Shown one piece after another: positions 1-5,597 of a stretch of 5,597 nucleotides of DNA. The position numbers and the translations under genes are program-made. The notes under the pieces were generated by a model that saw only the letters and a program-made list of their open reading frames with translations, ran no database searches and was not told the DNA's origin. The stretch spans positions 1 through 5,597 of the forward strand of contig URFB01000086.1 of assembly GCA_900547045.1 (NCBI GenBank), in the 5' to 3' direction. The stretch is from an uncultured Mollicutes bacterium. GTDB lineage: Bacteria; Bacillota_I; Bacilli_A; Acholeplasmatales; Anaeroplasmataceae. Within the stretch, counting starts at the first letter, position 1. Every line of letters starts with the position of its first letter.

Positions 1-30
1 GAGAGTAGCTAAAATTTAATATATCTAATT

Positions 31-70
31 AATTAAAGGAGTAGTAAAGCTGCTCCTTTAATTGCTTTTT
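31..70 (+). terminator. Intrinsic terminator of an upstream gene
   Basis: Bases 31-44 pair with 50-63 in a 14-bp stem containing one G-U pair, closed by the 5-nt loop TAAAG. The run GCTTTTT follows at 64-70. The T-run lies only on the plus-strand side, so it should stop plus-strand transcription entering from the left. The first 18 bases have in-frame stops (TAA at 10-12 and 16-18) that could end that upstream gene, but too little of it is visible to call. Confidence 0.85.
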
Positions 71-99
71 AAACGTTATAAATGTGTTTATAATTATAT

Positions 100-128
100 T
101 TGACAATATGCTTAATATAACTTATAAT
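100..128 (+). promoter_or_regulatory. Consensus sigma-A promoter
   Basis: TTGACA (100-105) and TATAAT (123-128) both match consensus exactly and are separated by 17 nt. The predicted transcription start is near 135-136. It sits just after the upstream terminator, so the gene at 344 is probably its own transcription unit with a leader of about 208 nt. A perfect promoter usually needs external repression, and the palindrome just downstream fits that. Confidence 0.8.
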
Positions 129-140
129 ATGCTTGGTTAA

Positions 141-154
141 AGAAAACGTTTTCA
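141..154 (+). promoter_or_regulatory. cre-like / LacI-family operator
   Basis: AGAAAACGTTTTCA contains a perfect 12-bp palindrome (142-153) centred on CG. It matches the Gram-positive catabolite-responsive pattern TGAAA-R-CG-Y-TTTCA at 13 of 14 positions; only the first base differs. It begins about 6 nt after the predicted transcription start, where CcpA or another LacI-family repressor would block initiation or early elongation. Which regulator binds is inference. A local sugar-responsive LacI-type regulator is as likely as CcpA. Confidence 0.6.
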
Positions 155-326
155 AATTTGTTATGGCATTTATTAAAGAAGTTTTTTTAGTATTATTGCT
201 GATAGAGTTATTCAATTTTATTAAAAAATATAAAGAACTAGCTTTATATTATTCTTCAAGATAATTGCTTACTATTGTAGAGGTAGAAATTTTTCAGGCT
301 ATTCTAGCTTAATAGTAATAACTCGG

Positions 327-334
327 AAAAGGAG
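327..334 (+). promoter_or_regulatory. Ribosome binding site for the 344 start
   Basis: AAAAGGAG lies 9 nt before the ATG at 344 and is followed by a purine-rich spacer. It fixes the start of the lipoprotein. The TTG at 818 has no comparable site, which argues against a second independent translation start there. Confidence 0.8.
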
Positions 335-343
335 AAAAGAAGA

Positions 344-3178
344 ATGAAAAAACAGATTGTAAAGTCTGTCCTAGGCTCCCTTTGTGGTGCGTCCTTAATT
401 TTTGGACTTGCTGCATGTGGTGTTAAGGGTGACCAAGGAGAAAAGGGCGACAAGGGTGATCAAGGAATTCAAGGCTCAAAGGGTGACAAAGGAGATACAG
501 GAAAAGGAATTGCTAAGGTTGAATACAATGAAAAGAATGAATTGATTATCACTTATACTGATGGTACAACGATAAATTTAGGTGTTATTAAAGGCGACAA
601 AGGAGATAAAGGCGACACTGGAGAAAAGGGCGATAATGCTACTGATGCCTATTCTATTGCCAAATCCTTTGGTTATGTTTGAAGCTATGGTGATTGGCTA
701 AATGATATTATAAGTGGAGATTTAGGCGTTCAATACGCTGTAACTCTTAATGATGATTATACTTCATTTACCTATGGTTGGGATAACAAGCTTGTTAGCT
801 TAGGTCAAAAGGCTATTTTGCTTGATAGTCGTTTAACTGATGAGGAAGTATCTAGCCATAGCTATATTTATAATGATATTAATGCGGCTATAGCTGCAGC
901 TACAGATGGTACTGAAGAAGAACAAATGGTGATTTATATGGCACCAGGTGTTTATTGGACTCATGATCCTGATTCATCATCAACAGATCAAGCCTTTACA
1001 ATTCAAAAGAACTGTGCAAATATGAAATGGCAAGGCTTAACTGACGATTACAGAAACGTAGTTATCGCCTTCAATTATGGACATAATGTGGGCTATGATG
1101 GAGGAAACCCAACCTGCTTTAATATTTCAGGTGATGGTTTCCAAATTGAAAATTTAACGGTTGGTGGATATTGCAATATTGATTTAGATTATGCTCTAAA
1201 TACATCCCTAAATCATGAAAAGCGTTCGACAGATGTTACACAATGTCAATTAGGTTCATATAGCGGAGATAAGCTATATTGCCGTAATGTTGCATTTATA
1301 AGTAGATTAAATATGATGCCATTTGTTAGTAATGCTCGTGCTCTTTATGTAGATTGCCATATGGAATCTACCGATGATTCTTTAAATGGCTCATCTAAGG
1401 CAGTTTATTTAAACTGTGATTTTGATTTTTATGCATCTAAGCCATGGGGTGGATCTAGTGGTGTTACCTTATTAAATTGTGATTTTAATATTACACATAT
1501 TAATGTTGGAATTGATCCACATCAATATTTAGTAAAGGGTGCTGGAAGATTTAATGTAATTGATTCAAGATTCCATGATTCTACAGGTTCTCAAACATAT
1601 AAAATTGGTTGGTGTGATATTTTATCAGATACATATAGAAGCTATTATTCAAATGTAAGCTATAATGGTGTTCAAATTGATTTTTCTGATGGTGGTATAA
1701 ATAAGGATAAGGGTATTGATATTTCTGGTACTCAAGCTTTAAAGGCTTATAAGCTTGTTAATTCAAAAGGAAATGTAACTTATAATGTTTATAATCTATT
1801 AAGAGGAAATGATGACTGGGATCCACTTGGACAAAAGGCATTAGTTACAAGCCTAGGTGGTCTAGATGTCCCTACAAATTTAGCCTTGACTACAACATCT
1901 TCAAACCTTGAAACTGGTTCTGCTAATGCATCAACTGCTAAGCTAGAATATACTATTTCAGGACCTCAAAATACAGATTATAACGCTAATGCTAATGTTA
2001 GCTGGTCAGTAGACGAAGCTCATAAGGGTCTTGTATCTCTTGCTCCTCAAGCAGATGGCTCATGCATCGTGACTGCTACAAATGAACAAGAGGAAGCTGT
2101 CGATGTAATTATTACTGCTCGTGATCAAAGTGGTCTTGCAGCGGCTGTAAAGATTAATGTTAAGCCTTCAATTTTACCAATTGATAAGGCTAGCAATCTG
2201 CAAATCATTCAAAATACTGATGGTACTGCTAAGGTATCATATGATATTAATAATTTAGGAGTAAGAGCTGATAATTCAAGAATTAATTGGTACGTATGTG
2301 ATGATGTAAATGGTACTAATCCAATTCATGTCGCAACTGGTAGAGGAACTAGTCCTTTAAAATCAATTGTAATTCATCCTGCTTGGGTTGGAAAATATCT
2401 AAAGGCTACTGTTGAATCTAAGCATATTCGTTCAGATTACGCTGAAGCTGTAAGTGTTCTAAGTGATGCTCCTATTAGTAACGATGGTGTAATGAGCTTT
2501 AATGAATATGAAGTTAATCTAGAAGCCTTTGCAACTGATAACAATATGACTATTTTACCTGGCTATTGGATTGTAAATAATGCTTCTTATGGTACAGGTG
2601 CTAAGAATGGCTTTAAGGGTTATACTGGACTATACTTTAATGGTTCAAAATCTACAAGTGTTCCATTTAGTGAAATTGATTATACTCCTGTTGATGGTAC
2701 ATACGGTGATATGCGACTTACAATGAAGGTTGCTCCTGGAAAGACCGCAGCTCAAGGCTTTGGTTCAAAGGGTAACTTTATTGAGGTTAGAATTAAATAT
2801 GATGCTCAGACAAAGACAGGATATGCTGTTCGTATTGAAAGAGAAAGTGGTGACTCTACAATTGTTAAACTTGTAAAGCTTAGTCTTGATGCTGAAGGAA
2901 AACAAGTTGTAACAGTACTTGCACAGTCTCAATCAACATCTGTATATTTAACTGAATGTACTATCAATGTATGGACTCAGGATGGTAAGCTATATACTCA
3001 TATTGAAACATCTGCTGAGCAGCCTAAAACAGCAGTTGATAAGGGTTATTTAGCTTCAGTTGACCTAGAGGCTGAAATTACTGCAAACACTAATGGTGGC
3101 TTTGGTATTTATTACGAAAGCTCAACAGGTGATAATACAAGCTATATTGGAAGCTTAAAGGTTGAGTGGAAAAAATAA
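344..3178 (+). CDS. Collagen-like lipoprotein with pectin-lyase-fold beta-helix, one frame with internal TGA
   Basis: Predicted surface lipoprotein that binds or degrades a polysaccharide. Numbering runs through the TGA at codon 113 (944 residues). Residues 1-25 are a signal peptide with lipobox LAAC (Cys25). Gly-X-Y triplets at 26-52 and 84-98 flank a small beta-rich module, a pattern common in Bacillota surface lipoproteins. About 170-495 is a right-handed beta-helix with pectinesterase/pectate-lyase-like signatures: APGVYW near its start and repeated xLNCDF rungs. About 509-608 and 610-708 look like Ig-type modules, and 711-944 looks like a jelly-roll. There is no LPXTG or transmembrane anchor, so attachment would be by lipid. 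The frame stays open with normal coding character for 831 codons after the TGA, and all three stop-flanking stretches share one frame. Without TGA decoding it would appear as 344-682 (112 aa) and 818-3178 (786 aa, TTG start, no clear ribosome binding site). The enzymatic activity is not established. Confidence 0.8.
419..499 (+). repeat. Gly-X-Y collagen-like repeat block 1
   Basis: Nine consecutive Gly-X-Y triplets (residues 26-52), rich in GDK, GDQ and GEK, begin right after the lipidated Cys25. At DNA level these are degenerate 9-nt units of the type GG(T/C/A)GA(C/T)AA(A/G). Such tracts can form a triple-helical stalk in bacterial surface proteins, and their copy number can vary by slippage. 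Nine triplets is short for a stable triple helix. Confidence 0.85.
593..637 (+). repeat. Gly-X-Y collagen-like repeat block 2
   Basis: Five Gly-X-Y triplets (residues 84-98) follow the module that contains TYTDGTTINLG. The block ends 14 codons before the in-frame TGA, so the TGA lies between the stalk and the beta-helix part. Confidence 0.8.
680..682 (+). other. In-frame TGA codon inside the lipoprotein gene
   Basis: The codons read GGT TAT GTT TGA AGC TAT GGT GAT TGG. Forty-five further open codons connect it to 818 with no frame change. Reading it as Trp gives GYVWSYGDW, which blends into the aromatic-rich surroundings. One transition (TGG to TGA) would explain it. The 13 other Trp codons of this gene and the one in the 193-aa gene are all TGG. 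Confidence 0.9.
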
Positions 3179-3184
3179 ATAAAA

Positions 3185-3218
3185 AAAGAAGAATCATGCT
3201 AGCGCATGGTTCTTTTTT
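3185..3218 (+). terminator. Intrinsic terminator of the lipoprotein gene
   Basis: Bases 3189-3199 pair with 3204-3214 over 11 bp, with one G-U pair and the tetraloop TAGC. The run TTCTTTTTT ends at 3218. The A-tract upstream (3181-3187) gives the minus strand a T-run too, so it may work in both directions. It begins 6 nt after the TAA stop. Confidence 0.85.
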
Positions 3219-3221
3219 AAA

Positions 3222-3253
3222 ATAAAAAAGGAGTAGCTTTTAGGCTACTCCTT
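3222..3253 (-). terminator. Intrinsic terminator of the lysS operon
   Basis: On the minus strand, a 10-bp stem AAGGAGTAGC/GCTACTCCTT (3253-3244 with 3237-3228) has a 6-nt loop. The T-tract TTTTTTATT follows towards 3221. The stem overlaps the TAA stop of the 193-aa gene, so transcription ends almost at the end of translation. Together with the neighbouring terminator it insulates the two converging units. Confidence 0.8.
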
Positions 3254-3833
3254 AAAACATTTTACCGAAAATTGCATCAATGGAATCCTCAGCTTCATCA
3301 TCCTTAATTAAATCTAAGTCTAATGCAACCTCATACATGATTTCATTAACACCTTGGTAATCATCAAATATTTGAATTGTTATATCATCAAGAATTCCAA
3401 AGTAAGCATCAGGAATTTCCTCATGACGTTCAACATATTCATTAACCTTATCCTCAAAATCAGATAATTTCTTATAATCATCATCCTTATAATTAGGACG
3501 ATTCATTAATTCATTTTCAAAATCCTGAACATAAAGAAGAAGATTAATTGTTTTAGCATTTTTATCCATTTCTTTGATGTTTCCACGATATTCACTTTTT
3601 AAGATTGATTGAATAGTCATAAAATGATCGTGAATATAATTAAAGCCGGTTTCAAAGATAACCTCAAGTGTTTCATCAAGGCTACCTTCCTTAACACGCT
3701 TATCATATAAATAATCTACAACAAGTATTGTATGTGAAAATCTTGATATTATTTTACTCTTTAAGGCAATTAAAGCGTTTATTAATTCATGATTTTCAAA
3801 TTTCCAATTTCCATAGTCAGTATAGATATCCAC
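3252..3833 (-). CDS. Uncharacterised acidic protein downstream of lysS
   Basis: I do not recognise this 193-residue protein. It has no signal peptide, no convincing membrane segment, no cysteines and no catalytic motif that I can name. It is strongly acidic (about 43 Asp/Glu against about 20 Lys/Arg) and looks mainly alpha-helical, with an acidic C-terminal stretch around KDDEAEDSID. That suggests a soluble cytoplasmic protein. The start is GTG at 3833; GGTGAG lies 4 nt upstream, a usable but non-classical ribosome binding site. It starts 10 nt after the lysS stop on the same strand and ends in the shared terminator, so it should be co-transcribed with lysS. That position hints at a translation or housekeeping link but proves none. 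Its single Trp is TGG and its stop is TAA. Confidence 0.75.
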   Translation of the reverse strand: MDIYTDYGNWKFENHELINALIALKSKIISRFSHTILVVDYLYDKRVKEGSLDETLEVIFETGFNYIHDHFMTIQSILKSEYRGNIKEMDKNAKTINLLLYVQDFENELMNRPNYKDDDYKKLSDFEDKVNEYVERHEEIPDAYFGILDDITIQIFDDYQGVNEIMYEVALDLDLIKDDEAEDSIDAIFGKMF

Positions 3834-3843
3834 AATCTCACCA

Positions 3844-5340
3844 CTATCTTGTCTTCATTTGAGGGAATAGAATTACATCACGGATAGTAGTAGATTCAGT
3901 TAAGAAAATAACAAGTCTATCTACACCAATTCCGATACCACCAGCTGGAGGCATGCCATATTCAAGCGCTTCTACGAAATCTGTATCCATTTCATTTGCT
4001 TCATCATTTCCAGCATCCTTTTCCTTTAATTGCTCAAGGAAACGATCCTTTTGATCAATTGGGTCATTTAATTCAGTATAGGCATTTGCAAATTCCTTAC
4101 CACCAATAAATAGTTCAAAGCGTTGTACAAAGCGAGGATCTGCAGGGTCCTTCTTAGTAAGTGGAGAAATCTCAATTGGGTGCCCACATAGGAATGTAGG
4201 TTGAATTAAAGTCTTCTCACCATATTCCTCAAAGAAGGCATTAATAATATGACCAACAGAAATGAAGTGAGGCTCAACTGGTACATTATGCTTCTTAGCT
4301 AATTCAACAGCTTCCTCAAAAGTATAGTTATTATTTTTAAAATCAACACCAGTTTGTTCCTTAATTACATCGCACATAGTAACTACTCTAAATGGCTTTT
4401 CAATGTTAATTAATTCACCATCTTGGTTAAATGGATTCTTAAATTCAGTCTTACCAATCACCTTAGTTGCAGCATGACGAATTACACCCTCACATAGCTC
4501 CATCATTGAACTTAAATCACCAAATGCTTGGTAAAGCTCAACAGTTGTGAATTCAGGGTTATGAGTACGGTCCATACCCTCATTACGGAAAATACGACCA
4601 ATTTCGTAAACTCTTTCAAGTCCACCAACTAAAAGACGCTTTAAATGAAGCTCAGTTGCGATACGTAAGTAGAAGTCTGCGTCAAGAGCGTTATGATGAG
4701 TGATGAATGGACGAGCAGTAGCTCCACCTTGAATATTTTGAAGAACAGGCGTTTCTACCTCGATAAAATCATGACTATCAAAGTATTCCTGCATAGCACG
4801 AATAATTCTTGGACGTTGGATAGCAACACGCTTAGCATCCTCGTTCATAATAAGGTCAAGATAACGCCTTCTGTAACGCTCCTCAACATCTTGAAGTCCA
4901 TGGAATTTTTCGGGAAGTGGTCTTAAAGCCTTTACAAGGTGAGTATATTTAGTACATTTAATAGTAATTTCACCTGTTTGAGTACGCATAACGTGACCAT
5001 TGATTCCTACGATATCACCGATATCAGCCATTTTAAACAGGTTATATTGATCCTCACCAACTATATCCTTACGGATATAAATTTGGATAAAGCCTTCCTT
5101 ATCCTGAATTGCAAAGAAGGAAGCCTTTCCCATTTTACGGATGAACATAATACGACCAGCTACAGCTACGTTGATCTCTTTTTCCTCAAGCTCCTCATGA
5201 GTCATATCCTTATATTCGTTTTTAATATCAACGCTGTGGCCTGTTACATCAAATTTTTGACCAAAAGGGTCAATTCCTAATTCTTTATATTTTGCAAGCT
5301 TATCTCTTCTTATAATTTCTTGTTCAGATAATTTTTCCAC
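3844..5340 (-). CDS. lysS: Lysyl-tRNA synthetase, class II
   Basis: Cytoplasmic enzyme that activates lysine with ATP and charges tRNA-Lys. At 498 residues it has normal bacterial LysRS length. An N-terminal OB-fold anticodon-binding domain (about 57-135, with GKASFFAIQD) precedes the class II core. Motif 1 is near 176-200 (RPRIIRAMQEYF...VETPVL). Motif 2 is near 243-270 (RVYEIGRIFRNEGMDRTHNP, then EFT). Motif 3 is near 467-483 (GGIGIGVDRLVIFLTES), with the conserved Arg475. The typical C-terminal end LFPQMK is present. The start is GTG at 5340, fixed by AGGAGG (5354-5349 on the minus strand) 8 nt upstream. The stop is TAG. The protein contains no tryptophan, so it is uninformative about TGA decoding. 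It is the first gene of a two-gene operon. Confidence 0.97.
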   Translation of the reverse strand: MEKLSEQEIIRRDKLAKYKELGIDPFGQKFDVTGHSVDIKNEYKDMTHEELEEKEINVAVAGRIMFIRKMGKASFFAIQDKEGFIQIYIRKDIVGEDQYNLFKMADIGDIVGINGHVMRTQTGEITIKCTKYTHLVKALRPLPEKFHGLQDVEERYRRRYLDLIMNEDAKRVAIQRPRIIRAMQEYFDSHDFIEVETPVLQNIQGGATARPFITHHNALDADFYLRIATELHLKRLLVGGLERVYEIGRIFRNEGMDRTHNPEFTTVELYQAFGDLSSMMELCEGVIRHAATKVIGKTEFKNPFNQDGELINIEKPFRVVTMCDVIKEQTGVDFKNNNYTFEEAVELAKKHNVPVEPHFISVGHIINAFFEEYGEKTLIQPTFLCGHPIEISPLTKKDPADPRFVQRFELFIGGKEFANAYTELNDPIDQKDRFLEQLKEKDAGNDEANEMDTDFVEALEYGMPPAGGIGIGVDRLVIFLTESTTIRDVILFPQMKTR

Positions 5341-5348
5341 AATAAAAA

Positions 5349-5354
5349 CCTCCT
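5349..5354 (-). promoter_or_regulatory. Ribosome binding site of lysS (GTG start)
   Basis: A perfect AGGAGG on the minus strand is separated by 8 nt (5341-5348) from the GTG at 5340-5338. It supports GTG rather than a downstream ATG as the start, and keeps the full N-terminus expected of LysRS. Confidence 0.85.
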
Positions 5355-5369
5355 AAAGTTATACAGTTT

Positions 5370-5398
5370 ATTATAGCATAAGTTTTTTAAAAAATGTA
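5370..5398 (-). promoter_or_regulatory. Probable extended -10 promoter of lysS
   Basis: The minus strand reads TATGCTATAAT (5380-5370): a perfect TATAAT with the TGn extension. The -35 position 17 nt upstream (5398-5393, TACATT) is poor, which extended -10 promoters tolerate. Transcription would start near 5363, giving a leader of about 23 nt. No T-box leader fits in this space, which is usual for lysS of this type. Confidence 0.5.
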
Positions 5399-5427
5399 GA
5401 AAAATAGAGCATTATTATAAAAAAATA

Positions 5428-5597
5428 TTAAAAAAGCTCATATTTATCCTTTTTTAAATAAGGATGTGTCTTATAAAATTGCTTTTTATTTTTAGTTTTT
5501 TTGATAATTAAGCTAATAAAAGGTGGCTTAATAATTTTAATTAGAAGCTTTTTTATAATATCTAGCAATTCATAAAATGATGAAATTGATTTTTGAT
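5428..5597 (-). CDS. Probable 3' end of an unidentified gene (partial)
   Basis: An open minus-strand frame enters from the right edge and runs 55 codons to TAA at 5430-5428. It reads as a lysine- and isoleucine-rich C-terminus ending in HPYLKKDKYELF. Codon choice resembles the neighbouring genes and the strand is that of lysS, with 87 nt between its stop and lysS. I do not recognise the family. In DNA this AT-rich, a 55-codon open frame can arise by chance, so confidence is moderate. There is no clear terminator between it and lysS, so read-through into lysS is possible. Confidence 0.45.
   Translation of the reverse strand, partial: QKSISSFYELLDIIKKLLIKIIKPPFISLIIKKTKNKKQFYKTHPYLKKDKYELF

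Larger units (their letters stand above)
136..343 (+). other. 5' untranslated leader, no known element
   Basis: This stretch of about 208 nt lies between the predicted transcription start and the ATG at 344. It is very AT-rich and I recognise no riboswitch or T-box. Its visible structure is an inverted repeat, TTACTATT (269-276) with AATAGTAA (311-318), enclosing a small hairpin GCTA-TTC-TAGC (298-308) just before the ribosome binding site. A 33-codon frame at 163-264 has no ribosome binding site and is not called. Confidence 0.4.

Noticed and set aside
163..264. 33-codon hydrophobic leader peptide in the 5' leader
   Set aside because: It has an ATG and a hydrophobic core but no Shine-Dalgarno sequence. 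The composition is what AT-rich DNA gives by chance.
680..720. Selenocysteine insertion at the TGA
   Set aside because: The downstream hairpin is short and its loop is too close to the TGA for a bacterial SECIS. The surrounding residues do not resemble a redox site.
650..820. Frameshift between the two plus-strand parts
   Set aside because: 344 and 818 are in the same frame and the intervening codons are open, so only the single TGA separates them.
818..3178. Independent 786-aa gene starting at TTG 818
   Set aside because: There is no clear ribosome binding site, the protein would lack a signal peptide, and the frame is open 45 codons further upstream to the TGA, with coding-like sequence throughout. 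It is better read as the continuation of the gene at 344.
4693..5280. Two plus-strand open frames (4693-4926, 4939-5280)
   Set aside because: Both lie wholly antisense to lysS, whose motifs are intact. They are shadows of it.
5446..5465. Hairpin ATCCTT/AAGGAT as terminator of the right-edge gene
   Set aside because: It has only a 6-bp stem with an 8-nt loop, and on the minus strand the T-run starts about 10 nt after the stem. It also lies inside the probable coding end.
1..5597. CRISPR array, insertion sequence, tRNA or rRNA gene
   Set aside because: I saw no spaced direct repeats, transposase motifs, terminal inverted repeats or tRNA cloverleaf in either strand.

Overview
The window is AT-rich DNA with a Gram-positive look: strong AGGAGG-type ribosome binding sites, a perfect sigma-A promoter, a cre-like operator, short intrinsic terminators and a Bacilli-type class II lysyl-tRNA synthetase. 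I infer a low-GC Bacillota lineage (Bacilli/Erysipelotrichia or a gut relative of the Mollicutes). The sequence alone does not give the genus.

Layout: a plus-strand terminator (31-70) closes a gene that lies off the left edge. It is followed by an isolated plus-strand promoter (100-128), an operator-like palindrome (141-154) and a leader of about 208 nt. Next is one large plus-strand secreted-protein gene (344-3178), then two back-to-back terminators. The rest is a minus-strand operon: lysS (5340-3844), then an unrecognised 193-residue gene (3833-3252). At the right edge is the probable 3' end of another minus-strand gene.

The main observation is that the plus-strand gene is a single reading frame of 944 sense positions broken by one TGA (680-682, codon 113). 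Upstream are a lipoprotein signal and collagen-like Gly-X-Y repeats. Downstream, in the same frame and starting at the very next codon, come a pectin-lyase-fold beta-helix, two Ig-like modules and a C-terminal jelly-roll-like region. A standard-code gene finder would split this into a 112-aa protein and a 786-aa protein with a poor TTG start. The TGA could be tryptophan (code 4), a leaky or programmed stop, a recent nonsense mutation or a sequence error. The window cannot decide. All other stops seen here are TAA or TAG, while the 14 other Trp codons are all TGG.

Functionally, the plus-strand gene looks like a lipid-anchored surface protein acting on or binding a polysaccharide, under catabolite or LacI-type control. 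The minus-strand operon is translation housekeeping plus an acidic protein of unknown role.
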